From positions 1-9,598 of the forward strand of contig USKN01000057.1 in assembly GCA_900555295.1 (NCBI GenBank): a stretch of 9,598 nucleotides of DNA. The letters run 5' to 3'. Positions 1-7,150 of the stretch are shown piece by piece; position 1 is the stretch's first letter, and every line of letters starts with the position of its first letter. A program made the position numbers and the translations under genes. A model generated the notes under the pieces. The model saw only the letters and a list, made by a program, of their open reading frames with translations, had not been told where the DNA came from and made no database searches. The stretch comes from an uncultured Eubacteriales bacterium (GTDB lineage Bacteria; Bacillota; Clostridia; UMGS1810).

Positions 1-30
1 CTTACGTAAAAAATGTCGGTTTTTACGCAA

Positions 31-143
31 GAATTAACGATAAAATTAAAGAATTAACGATTTTTATGTTAGAATTAACGATTTCGTTAATTCCGACCGT
101 TAATCTTCATTTTATAAAAAAGTTGCTTTTTTTATCCGTTAAT
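31..143. repeat. Array of six ATTAACG/CGTTAAT heptamers upstream of and inside the trmH promoter
   Basis: The heptamer ATTAACG occurs at 33-39, 53-59 and 74-80. Its reverse complement CGTTAAT occurs at 85-91, 98-104 and 137-143. The three direct copies sit in a longer shared unit, GAATTAACGAT (31-41, 51-61, 72-82), spaced 20 and 21 bases apart. The third direct copy and the first inverted copy form a perfect 9-bp palindrome arm pair (72-80 / 85-93) with a 4-base centre. The last copy lies between the -35 and -10 boxes of the promoter. Elsewhere in the window the heptamer appears only as scattered single copies inside genes. The dense, oriented, helically spaced arrangement suggests a protein-binding operator array, but this is inference and no known regulator site is recognised. 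Confidence 0.75.
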
Positions 144-151
144 GGTACAAT
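123..151 (+). promoter_or_regulatory. Sigma-A-type promoter of the trmH-family gene
   Basis: A -35 box TTGCTT (123-128) is followed after exactly 17 bases by a -10 box TACAAT (146-151). The -10 is preceded by TGG (143-145), giving an extended -10. The inferred transcription start is near 158. The GGAG-type ribosome-binding site at 171-174 stands 13 bases upstream of the ATG at 188. One CGTTAAT heptamer (137-143) falls in the spacer, so a protein bound there would be expected to interfere with RNA polymerase. Confidence 0.7.
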
Positions 152-187
152 ATACTCATAATTTATATACGGAGTGTTAAAAATACT

Positions 188-1009
188 ATGACTGTAAAAA
201 TAGAAAGCACATCAAACATCGTGTTTAAAAACATAAAAAAACTTGCGTCGCACAGCGGACGAAAAAAGGCGGGGCGGTTTGTAATAGAAGGATACCGCAG
301 CGTTAAAGATTCAATACTTAATAATGCTCCCGTTGAGTTTGTTGCAATTGCGGACAGTTCGCCGCAAAGCGAAAGAGAATTTTTTGACGGTTTAAAAAAC
401 ATAAAAAAATATATTTTTGCCGATAAGCTTTTTGCCGAATTAAAGTTTACGGTAAACTCACAGGGCATTTTGGCGGTTGCCGAGTATAAAGAAAAAAGTA
501 CGGACGAAATGTTTGAAAATACAGACGGTACAATAAAATGCAGATATAAAAATTTGGTGTATCTCGATAATGTGCGTGACCCCGGAAATGTGGGTACCGT
601 AATACGCACGTGTGACGCATTTGCGTGCGGTGCGCTGATTTTAAGCGCGGGGTGTGCCGATGTGTATAGCCCCAAAGTAATACGTTCCACAATGTCGAGC
701 ATTTTTAACATACCGGTATTTTTTGACAGCGACCCGTGCAATACGTTTGCAATGCTTAAAAAATGCGGTTATGAAATATACGGTACGTTTTTATCGGCAA
801 ACAAATATCTTTGCGATACACCCATAGATGATATGAGCGTTTTGGTAATGGGCAATGAGGCAAACGGAATAAGCGAACAAATTGAAAAGTTATGCACGCA
901 AAAAATAAAAATACCTATGTCGGGGCGCGCCGAGTCGCTTAATGTTGCAACAGCGTGTTCCGTTGCGGTGTATGAGCGGTTTGCAAGAGGGCTGAAAAAC
1001 AACGGCTGA
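188..1009 (+). CDS. TrmH/SpoU-family RNA 2'-O-ribose methyltransferase
   Basis: The 273-residue product is a two-domain SPOUT enzyme that would transfer a methyl group from S-adenosylmethionine to a ribose 2'-OH of rRNA or tRNA in the cytoplasm. Residues ~17-100 match the small SpoU substrate-binding domain, with the typical basic start and FVIEG (31-35). Residues ~120-265 form the knotted methylase domain. Motif 1 is at 123-143 (LDNVRDPGNVGTVIRT), with R140 as the likely catalytic arginine. Motif 2 is VMGNEANGIS (220-229). Motif 3 is IPMSGRAESLNVATA (242-256), with the conserved N252. Length is normal for the 23S rRNA methyltransferase-like branch. The ATG at 188 follows GGAGTG (171-176) and fits the promoter. 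It stands alone, with its own promoter and a 176-base gap before the next gene. The exact RNA target cannot be read from the sequence, so no gene symbol is given. Confidence 0.93.
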   Translation: MTVKIESTSNIVFKNIKKLASHSGRKKAGRFVIEGYRSVKDSILNNAPVEFVAIADSSPQSEREFFDGLKNIKKYIFADKLFAELKFTVNSQGILAVAEYKEKSTDEMFENTDGTIKCRYKNLVYLDNVRDPGNVGTVIRTCDAFACGALILSAGCADVYSPKVIRSTMSSIFNIPVFFDSDPCNTFAMLKKCGYEIYGTFLSANKYLCDTPIDDMSVLVMGNEANGISEQIEKLCTQKIKIPMSGRAESLNVATACSVAVYERFARGLKNNG

Positions 1010-1121
1010 TTTAAAACACATAAGAGATAAACGCGCATCGGCTTAATATAAAAACTTTTGTCGCTGTTGCGCCAAACACCTTTAAAATACCCTTTTGCCC
1101 AAATAAAAATCGCAAAAACTA
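1010..1121. other. Intergenic stretch with no recognisable terminator
   Basis: This gap after the methyltransferase gene is AT-rich and holds no convincing hairpin followed by a T-tract, no RNA gene and no plus-strand reading frame with a ribosome-binding site. Either the methyltransferase transcript ends by a factor-dependent route or it reads into the downstream operon. Confidence 0.5.
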
Positions 1122-1150
1122 TTGTTGAAATAAAAAATGTGTGTTATAAT
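1122..1150 (+). promoter_or_regulatory. Extended -10 promoter of the adh-cdaA-glmM operon
   Basis: A perfect -10 box TATAAT (1145-1150) is preceded by TGT (1142-1144), making an extended -10. A weak -35 TTGTTG (1122-1127) lies 17 bases upstream. A better TTGAAA at 1125-1130 is only 14 bases away, too close for a normal spacer. The inferred start of transcription is near 1157. This is the only good promoter seen before the seven tightly spaced genes that follow, so it probably drives the whole run. Confidence 0.7.
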
Positions 1151-1185
1151 AAATGTAAATAATAATAAATTCGGGTGATTTGAAT

Positions 1186-2379
1186 ATGAGTGAAATAAAA
1201 AATTTTGAATATTGCGTACCCACAAATGTTATTTTCGGGCGTGACACACATAAGGATACGGGTAAAATCATAAAAAATTACGGGTTTAAAAAAATAATGC
1301 TCCATTACGGTATGGGGTCGGTTAAAAAAAGCGGTTTGTATGATGAAATTGTAAAATCGCTTAACGAAAACGGTATTGATTTTACAGAACTCGGCGGTGC
1401 CGAACCAAATCCTAAAATAGGTCTTGTAAGAGAAGGCGCCGCTGTTTGCAAGCGTGAAAGTGTTGAAATGATTTTGGCTGTTGGCGGCGGAAGTGTAATA
1501 GACTCGGCAAAGGTAATGGCAATTGCCGCATTGAGCGAATATGACGCGTGGGATTTTTCGTGCCAAAGGCAAAAGGCCGAAAGGTCGCTTCCCGTAGGGT
1601 GCGTACTTACCATTGCCGCGTCGGGCAGTGAAACGAGTACGTCTGCCGTTATAACCAATAACGTTGACGGTAATTTAAAACGCGGTTTTAACAGCGAACA
1701 AAACAGACCGTTGTTTGCAATTTTAAATCCTTGCCTTACGTTTAGCGTAAGCAAGTATCAAACGGCGTGCGGTATTGTGGATATAATGATGCATACTCTT
1801 GAAAGATATTTTACAACAAGCAAACCGTTTAAAATTACCGACAGCATAAGCGAGGGACTTTTAAGAACGGTTATAGACGCAGGCAAACGGGCAATTGACA
1901 ATCCGTGCGATTATGACGCGCGCGCAAATTTAATGTGGGCAGGCTCGCTTTCGCATAACGGCATAACAGGTTTGGGTACGGCGCATTTTATGGAATGTCA
2001 TCAAATTGAACACGAATTGAGCGGTATGTTTGACAGCGTTGCGCACGGTGCTGGCCTTGCGGTTATTTTTCCCGCTTGGGCGAAATATATTTTAAAATAC
2101 AATGTTGACAGATTTTTTGAATTTGCCGTAAATGTATGGGGTATAAATCCATACGGCAAAGAAAAATACGAGGTTGCAATGCTTGGTATTGAAAAATGCG
2201 AGGAGTTTTTTAAATCGATTGGTATGCCGGTAAAACTCAATGAGCTCAATATAGACGTAAGCGACGGACAAATAGAAGAAATGGCGGAAAAATGCACGTT
2301 TTTCGGCAAAAGAACATTGCCCGATTATATTGAACTCGGAAAAGAGGAAATAATTGATATTTATAACCTTGCAAAATAA
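1186..2379 (+). CDS. Iron-containing alcohol dehydrogenase (butanol dehydrogenase/YqhD-like)
   Basis: The 397-residue product is a group III metal-dependent alcohol dehydrogenase that would interconvert an aldehyde and an alcohol using NAD(P)H in the cytoplasm. The N-terminal Rossmann-like half (~1-180) carries the HYGMGSVKKSG segment (40-50) and the nucleotide-binding GGGSVIDSAK (100-109). The C-terminal helical half holds the metal ligands D199 and H203 (in GIVDIMMHTLE), H276 (in EHELSG) and H287 (in VAHGAG). All four are present, so the enzyme should be active. Length is normal for the butanol dehydrogenase branch; the physiological substrate is unknown. I chose the ATG at 1186 because GGTGAT (1174-1179) sits 6 bases before it; an in-frame TTG at 1180 abuts that site and is too close. 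The gene lies 21 bases upstream of cdaA, so the two are probably co-transcribed. Confidence 0.93.
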   Translation: MSEIKNFEYCVPTNVIFGRDTHKDTGKIIKNYGFKKIMLHYGMGSVKKSGLYDEIVKSLNENGIDFTELGGAEPNPKIGLVREGAAVCKRESVEMILAVGGGSVIDSAKVMAIAALSEYDAWDFSCQRQKAERSLPVGCVLTIAASGSETSTSAVITNNVDGNLKRGFNSEQNRPLFAILNPCLTFSVSKYQTACGIVDIMMHTLERYFTTSKPFKITDSISEGLLRTVIDAGKRAIDNPCDYDARANLMWAGSLSHNGITGLGTAHFMECHQIEHELSGMFDSVAHGAGLAVIFPAWAKYILKYNVDRFFEFAVNVWGINPYGKEKYEVAMLGIEKCEEFFKSIGMPVKLNELNIDVSDGQIEEMAEKCTFFGKRTLPDYIELGKEEIIDIYNLAK

Positions 2380-2400
2380 AACCGAAAGGGCGGCTGTAAT

Positions 2401-3237
2401 ATGAATAATATAATACGTCTGATTGCCGAAAATATTAAAATGCTGCGTATACGCGACTTGCTCGATATTGCCATTGTAGCGTTTGCGATATACAAATGCA
2501 TAAAACTTATTAAAGAAACACGAGCGGCACAGCTTATAAAGGGTGTTTTGGTACTTGTAATTATAACCCAGCTTGCAGGCTGGATTCAGCTTAACGCAAC
2601 AAGTTACATACTTGCAAACACTATGCAGGTAGGCGTGTTTGCGCTGGTTGTTGTGTTTCAGCCCGAATTAAGGCGGGTACTCGAAAAAGTGGGTACAAAC
2701 ACATTGGGGCGCATATTTGCACCCGAGTATCAGGCAAAGAGCATTACTCCAAAAATATGCGAGGCGGTTGAGTATATGTCGTCACGCAAAATAGGCGCGC
2801 TTATTCTTATGGAGCGCAACACAAAGCTCGGTGATGTTATGATATCGGGTACCGAAATTAATGCGGACGTATCGGCACAGCTTTTAATAAATATTTTTAT
2901 GGCGAACACACCGCTTCACGACGGTGCAACAATTATAGGCGACAACAGAATAAAAGCGTCGGCGTGCTTTTTGCCGCTTACGCAAAAAAATATTTTCAGC
3001 AAAGAACTCGGCACACGCCACAGAGCGGCAATAGGTATATCCGAAATTACCGATTGCATAGCCGTTGTTGTTTCGGAGGAAACGGGTATTATTTCGGTTG
3101 CGTTAAACGGCGAAATTACGCGTAATCTTACGGTGCAAAAGCTTGGCGAAATGCTCGACAAGGTAATGCTCAGCTCGGTAAACGACAATAAGAAAAAAGA
3201 AAACAAAATAATCAAATGGGTGGTGAAGAAACAGTGA
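2401..3237 (+). CDS. cdaA: Diadenylate cyclase CdaA (membrane c-di-AMP synthase)
   Basis: The product condenses two ATP into cyclic di-AMP, the second messenger that controls potassium and osmolyte transport and cell-wall homeostasis in Firmicutes. The 278 residues match the family's usual size. Three hydrophobic segments (~21-36, 47-62, 75-88) anchor the protein, followed by FQPELRRVLEKVG (86-98), typical of CdaA. The DAC catalytic domain spans ~100-255, with the DGA motif at 174-176 (in LHDGATIIGD), the GTRHRAA motif at 204-210 and SEETG at 225-229; all key motifs are intact. The ATG at 2401 follows AAAGGGCGG (2385-2393). The gene overlaps cdaR by 4 bases and precedes glmM, the conserved Firmicutes cdaA-cdaR-glmM order. 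In this family, CdaR and GlmM are known to contact and modulate CdaA. A lysine-rich tail follows the catalytic domain. Confidence 0.97.
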   Translation: MNNIIRLIAENIKMLRIRDLLDIAIVAFAIYKCIKLIKETRAAQLIKGVLVLVIITQLAGWIQLNATSYILANTMQVGVFALVVVFQPELRRVLEKVGTNTLGRIFAPEYQAKSITPKICEAVEYMSSRKIGALILMERNTKLGDVMISGTEINADVSAQLLINIFMANTPLHDGATIIGDNRIKASACFLPLTQKNIFSKELGTRHRAAIGISEITDCIAVVVSEETGIISVALNGEITRNLTVQKLGEMLDKVMLSSVNDNKKKENKIIKWVVKKQ

Positions 3238-4256
3238 AAAGACTGTATGAATCCGATTATTTTCTTATGCTTATATCTGTTATAACAGCGGTTATTATAT
3301 GGATATATGTTGTATACGAAAAAAATCCGCTTTACGAAACTTGGATAAGAAACATACCCATTACATACATCAATCAAACACAGGGGTTTGAAACGGGTAA
3401 ACTTACCGTTATTAAAGAAAGCACAAAAACGATTGATGTAAAAATAAAAGGCAGACGTACGGCTATATCGTCGGCAAAGCTGTCGGATATAAACTGCACC
3501 GTTAATATGGCGGATATTACGCGCGGCGGCACGTATTCACTGCCTATAAGCGTTAATTTTTCGGCGGACGGAATTGAAATTATGCAAAAAAGCCCGTATA
3601 ATATAAGTATTACGGTAGACGAGGTTGCAACGCAGGAGTGTTCAATTACCGTTGAAACAAGCGGCAGTGTTAAGTCGGGCTATGTTGTTGACGACAGTTC
3701 GTTTACACCCGATGCCGTAAAACTTACGGGACCGCAAACGTTGCTTGCAAAGGTTGACAGAGTGTCGGTAACGGTTGATTTAACCGATAAAGATAACGAT
3801 ATTAACGGACTGTATAAAATAAAACTTTACCGCTCGGATGGCGAGGAACTTACCGACGACCGCATAAGCAAAAATGTTGACTATGCCGAGGTTAAGTTTG
3901 TTATACTCCAAAGCAAAACAATTAAAATAAAACCCGTATTTTCGCAAAGCGCAACGTCGGACGGGAAACCTATTCAGGCAAGTACGGTTTCGCCCGATTC
4001 GGTTACGGTTAAGGGCAGGAGCGAACAGCTTAAAGACTTAACCGAAATAAAAACGCAGGTAATAGACGTATCGCACATAAGCGAGGGCGGCGAGGCAACG
4101 GTTATGCTTGATTTGAGGTCGCTGCCCGAAGGGGTTGCGGCGGCGGAGAGCATTACACATAATCCCATAACGGTAAAATACACCGTTGGTGCGGAACAAA
4201 AAAATAATGATGATGGCAAAGAAGATTTGTCCGATGAAAATAAAAATGAGCAGTAA
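3234..4256 (+). CDS. cdaR: CdaR, YbbR-domain regulator of CdaA
   Basis: The 340-residue product is a membrane-anchored extracytoplasmic protein that, by family knowledge, binds CdaA and adjusts c-di-AMP synthesis. It begins with a short basic segment and a single transmembrane helix (~9-28). Three YbbR-type beta-rich repeats follow, at roughly 40-130, 136-224 and 228-318. A hydrophilic acidic tail (~320-340) ends the protein. Three repeats is one fewer than the four usually described for Bacillus CdaR. I chose GTG at 3234 because it gives the classic 4-base GTGA overlap with the cdaA stop and has GGTGGTGA (3219-3226) 7 bases upstream. An in-frame ATG at 3216 would add six residues but has no ribosome-binding site. 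Translational coupling to cdaA is likely. Sequence identity within this family is low, so repeat borders are approximate. Confidence 0.92.
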   Translation: MKRLYESDYFLMLISVITAVIIWIYVVYEKNPLYETWIRNIPITYINQTQGFETGKLTVIKESTKTIDVKIKGRRTAISSAKLSDINCTVNMADITRGGTYSLPISVNFSADGIEIMQKSPYNISITVDEVATQECSITVETSGSVKSGYVVDDSSFTPDAVKLTGPQTLLAKVDRVSVTVDLTDKDNDINGLYKIKLYRSDGEELTDDRISKNVDYAEVKFVILQSKTIKIKPVFSQSATSDGKPIQASTVSPDSVTVKGRSEQLKDLTEIKTQVIDVSHISEGGEATVMLDLRSLPEGVAAAESITHNPITVKYTVGAEQKNNDDGKEDLSDENKNEQ

Positions 4257-4282
4257 AGCTTTAGTTAGGAGAGAAATTTATC

Positions 4283-5632
4283 ATGGGTAAACTATTTGGA
4301 ACAGACGGAGTAAGAGGTATTGCAAATAAAGAACTTACAGCCGATTTGGCATTTAAACTCGGTCAGGCAGGCGCAAAGGTGCTTACAAAACATCAAAGCG
4401 GAAAACCTAAAATACTCGTGGGCAAAGACACCCGTATTTCGGGCGATATGCTTGAGGCGGCGCTTACGGCGGGATTTTGCTCGGTGGGGGCCGAGGTGTA
4501 CAGCGTAGGCACAATTCCCACACCGGCGGTTGCATACCTTACACGCAAATACAAAATGGACGCAGGCGTTGTAATAAGCGCGTCGCATAACTCTATGGAG
4601 TACAACGGCATTAAATTTTTTAACAAGGACGGCTATAAATTAAGCGACGATATAGAAAACGAAATTGAGGAATATTTAATAGGCGGCAAAAGTATAGGCG
4701 AACTTCCCGAAGGCGAAGATTTGGGCAAAGTATCAAGGCTCGATATGGGCAACCGCGATTATGTTGACTATATAAAAGATACGGTTGACGGTAACTTTAA
4801 CAATTTAAAAATTGCAATCGACTGTGCAAACGGTGCGTCTTACCAATGCGCAAAAATACTGTTTCGCGAGTTATGCGGCAATGTGTTGCTTATACATAAC
4901 CGCCCCGACGGCATAAACATTAATAAAGACTGCGGTTCAACACATTTGCAAAGCCTGCAAACATTTGTAACGGAGCATAACTGTGATTTGGGTTTGGCGC
5001 TTGACGGCGACGCCGACAGACTCCTTGCGGTGGACGAAAAAGGCAATGTGGTTGACGGCGATATAATTATGGCGATATGTGCGCTTAAATTAAAAAAAGA
5101 CGGCAAACTTAAAGGAAATACGGTAGTTGCAACCGTTATGAGCAACCTCGGATTTTTTAAAGCGCTCGAACAAAACGGTATAAACGCCGAAAAAACAAAA
5201 GTAGGCGACAGATACGTGCTTGAAAATATGCTTAAAAACGGATATGTTATAGGCGGAGAACAGTCGGGGCATATTATATTTTTGGAACACAATACAACGG
5301 GCGACGGCCTTTTAACCGCCGTACAGCTTACACAGGCCCTGCGTGACAGCGGCAAAAAAATGTCGGATATTGCGTCGGTGGTAAAAATACTTCCGCAGGT
5401 TTTGGTAAATGCCAAAATTAAAAACGAATATAAAAACACATATATGGAAAATAAAGAAGTTGCCGATAAAATTGCCGAAATAGAAAAAACTTTTGAGGGC
5501 AACGGCAGAGTGCTTATTCGCCCGTCGGGTACGGAACCGCTTGTGCGTGTTATGCTTGAGGGTGACGATAAAGATTTTTTAATTCAAAAGGCAACGTGTC
5601 TTGCAAAACTTATGGAGGAAAAATTTAACTGA
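4283..5632 (+). CDS. glmM: Phosphoglucosamine mutase GlmM
   Basis: GlmM converts glucosamine-6-phosphate to glucosamine-1-phosphate, feeding UDP-N-acetylglucosamine and so peptidoglycan synthesis. The 449 residues are full length for the alpha-phosphohexomutase family. Visible landmarks are GTDGVRG (6-12), the active-site phosphoserine S101 in ISASHN (98-103), the magnesium loop DGDADR (241-246), the sugar-binding GGEQSGH (324-330, diagnostic for GlmM rather than phosphomannomutase) and the phosphate-binding RPSGTEP (413-419). The ATG at 4283 has an AGGAGAG ribosome-binding site (4267-4273) 9 bases upstream. It follows cdaR by 26 bases, and nth begins 2 bases after its stop. In Firmicutes GlmM can bind CdaA and inhibit it, so the neighbourhood fits both a metabolic and a regulatory link. 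Confidence 0.98.
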   Translation: MGKLFGTDGVRGIANKELTADLAFKLGQAGAKVLTKHQSGKPKILVGKDTRISGDMLEAALTAGFCSVGAEVYSVGTIPTPAVAYLTRKYKMDAGVVISASHNSMEYNGIKFFNKDGYKLSDDIENEIEEYLIGGKSIGELPEGEDLGKVSRLDMGNRDYVDYIKDTVDGNFNNLKIAIDCANGASYQCAKILFRELCGNVLLIHNRPDGININKDCGSTHLQSLQTFVTEHNCDLGLALDGDADRLLAVDEKGNVVDGDIIMAICALKLKKDGKLKGNTVVATVMSNLGFFKALEQNGINAEKTKVGDRYVLENMLKNGYVIGGEQSGHIIFLEHNTTGDGLLTAVQLTQALRDSGKKMSDIASVVKILPQVLVNAKIKNEYKNTYMENKEVADKIAEIEKTFEGNGRVLIRPSGTEPLVRVMLEGDDKDFLIQKATCLAKLMEEKFN

Positions 5633-5634
5633 TT

Positions 5635-6288
5635 ATGACTCAAAAGGACAAAATTCTAAAAATACCTCAAATTATACAAATATTGGCACAAACATACCCC
5701 GACGCAAAATGTTCGCTCGATTACACAACACCGCACGAACTTTTGGTTGCGGTAATGCTGTCGGCACAGTGTACCGACGCGCGTGTTAATATTGTAACAA
5801 AAGAGCTTTTTGAACGTTACAAAAGTGTTGAGAATTTTGCCAATGCCGATTTGGACGAACTTATGAGTATTGTAAAACCGTGCGGATTTTACAAAAACAA
5901 AGCCAAAAACATAATAAGTGCGTCCGCGGATATTTTAAATTTATACGGCGGCAAAGTACCCGATACTGTGGAAAGCCTTACAAGCCTTGCAGGTGTGGGG
6001 CGCAAAACCGCAAATTTAATATTGGGCGATATTTACGGCAAGCCCGGGCTTGTAATAGATACGCACGCAATACGCATTACAAACAGGTTGGGTCTTACCA
6101 AACAAAAGGACCCTGTTAAAATAGAATTTGAACTTAAAAAAATTATACCGCCCGAACATCAAATAAAGTTTTGCCACAGAATTGTACATCACGGCAGAGC
6201 AATATGTTCGGCACGCAAACCTCAATGCGAAATATGTCCTCTTGCACAGGTTTGCGATTACGGGAAAGGACAGAAAGGAGAAAAATAA
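5635..6288 (+). CDS. nth: Endonuclease III (DNA glycosylase/AP lyase)
   Basis: The product removes oxidised pyrimidines from DNA and cleaves the abasic strand by beta-elimination, the opening steps of base-excision repair. The 217 residues match the usual size. The six-helix/HhH fold is evident: LLVAVMLSAQCTD (36-48), the helix-hairpin-helix LAGVGRKTA (118-126) with catalytic lysine K124, and VIDTHAIRI (140-148) with catalytic aspartate D142. The C-terminus carries the 4Fe-4S cluster cysteines C191, C198, C201 and C207 in the canonical C-X6-C-X2-C-X5-C spacing. The ATG at 5635 lies 2 bases after the glmM stop. The GGAGGA at 5614-5619, inside the glmM end, is about 15 bases upstream, longer than usual, so coupled re-initiation may matter. 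The next gene starts 1 base after its stop. Confidence 0.97.
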   Translation: MTQKDKILKIPQIIQILAQTYPDAKCSLDYTTPHELLVAVMLSAQCTDARVNIVTKELFERYKSVENFANADLDELMSIVKPCGFYKNKAKNIISASADILNLYGGKVPDTVESLTSLAGVGRKTANLILGDIYGKPGLVIDTHAIRITNRLGLTKQKDPVKIEFELKKIIPPEHQIKFCHRIVHHGRAICSARKPQCEICPLAQVCDYGKGQKGEK

Positions 6289-6289
6289 A

Positions 6290-7150
6290 ATGGCATATTT
6301 CGGTCCGTCGGGCAACGAAGAAAGATTTTACGAACTCGGTTACAAATCGTCGCTTCAAATGCCCGAATATGTAAGAAGCCTTGATTTGGACGCATACGAA
6401 TACCAATGTTCAAGAGGTGTTAAAATAACACAAAAAACGGCAAATGCGCTGGGCGACGAGGCAAAAAAATATAATGTGCGTTTGAGTATTCATTCACCCT
6501 ATTACATTAACCTTGCAACCGACGACGAGGAAAAAAGAGTAAAAAGCATAAAATATATAACCGACAGTATGCAGGCGGCGCAATTTATGGGTGCCGACAG
6601 GGTTGTGGTTCACTCGGGGGCGTGTGCCAAAATGCCGCGCGATACCGCTATGATGTATGCCGAAAAAACTTTGAGGATGGCACTTGCCGAGGCAAAAAAT
6701 TTAGGTGTTGACAGCGTTCATATTTGCCCCGAAACAATGGGTAAGCTTAATCAGCTGGGCGACCTTGACGAGGTTTTAACACTGTGCCGTATAGACGACA
6801 GCTTTTTGCCCACAATAGATTTTGGGCATCTTAATGCACGCGGGCTGGGATGTTTAAATACGTATGAGGATTTTGACGAAATTTTTACAAAAATCGAAGA
6901 TAAGCTCGGACACGACAGGTTAAATTCGTTTCACGCACATTTCAGCCGAATAGAGTTTACCGCGGGAGGGGAGAAAAAACATCACCGCCTGTGCGATACG
7001 CAGTATGGACCCGAGTTTGATTATATTGCCGAAATAATGGCAAAACGCAATATTCATCCCACCATTATATGCGAGTCGAACGGCACAATGGCGCAGGACG
7101 CGGTTTTACTTAAAAAGATGTATATGCAGAAAGTAAGTGAATTAAATTGA
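6290..7150 (+). CDS. Endonuclease IV-like TIM-barrel protein (AP endonuclease family 2)
   Basis: The 286-residue product matches the zinc-dependent AP endonuclease/xylose-isomerase-like TIM barrel family. Likely metal ligands by comparison with E. coli Nfo are H68 (HSPYY), H108 (VVHSGA), E148 (PETMG), D177 and H180 (IDFGH), H215 (FHAHFS), H231 and E262 (CESNG). The aspartate that helps hold the third zinc in E. coli Nfo is not in place: the segment reads GGEKKHH (226-232). The protein lacks a recognisable copy of the N-terminal DNA-contact loop of classical Nfo, and resembles the divergent clostridial/archaeal branch. The ATG at 6290 has AAAGGAG (6274-6280) 9 bases upstream and starts 1 base after the nth stop; the open frame continues upstream to 6182 only as overlap with nth. 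Its place after nth supports a role in processing abasic sites, but activity on DNA is inferred. Confidence 0.85.
   Translation: MAYFGPSGNEERFYELGYKSSLQMPEYVRSLDLDAYEYQCSRGVKITQKTANALGDEAKKYNVRLSIHSPYYINLATDDEEKRVKSIKYITDSMQAAQFMGADRVVVHSGACAKMPRDTAMMYAEKTLRMALAEAKNLGVDSVHICPETMGKLNQLGDLDEVLTLCRIDDSFLPTIDFGHLNARGLGCLNTYEDFDEIFTKIEDKLGHDRLNSFHAHFSRIEFTAGGEKKHHRLCDTQYGPEFDYIAEIMAKRNIHPTIICESNGTMAQDAVLLKKMYMQKVSELN

Noticed and set aside
5..27. Inverted repeat CGTAAAAA / TTTTTACG near the window start, a possible terminator of an upstream gene.
   Set aside because: The stem is AT-rich and not followed by a T-tract, so it is not a convincing terminator, and no upstream gene is visible to test it against.
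163..741. 192-residue minus-strand open frame opposite the methyltransferase gene.
   Set aside because: It is a shadow of the real gene, with no ribosome-binding site or recognisable domain.
769..1146. Minus-strand frame that stays open across the intergenic gap after the methyltransferase gene.
   Set aside because: The only ATG (at 1038) has no ribosome-binding site, most of the frame is opposite a real gene, and no family pattern is seen.
3216..3233. Earlier in-frame ATG for cdaR.
   Set aside because: There is no ribosome-binding site before it; the GTG at 3234 has GGTGGTGA 7 bases upstream and a standard 4-base overlap with cdaA.
4840..5502. 220-residue minus-strand open frame opposite glmM.
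   Set aside because: It lies wholly opposite an unmistakable gene, has no matching family pattern, and is serine-, phenylalanine- and leucine-rich as expected for the antisense of AT-rich coding DNA.
6182..6289. Upstream extension of the endonuclease IV-like gene to an earlier ATG inside nth.
   Set aside because: The added 36 residues are an out-of-frame reading of nth, while the ATG at 6290 has a well-placed AAAGGAG.
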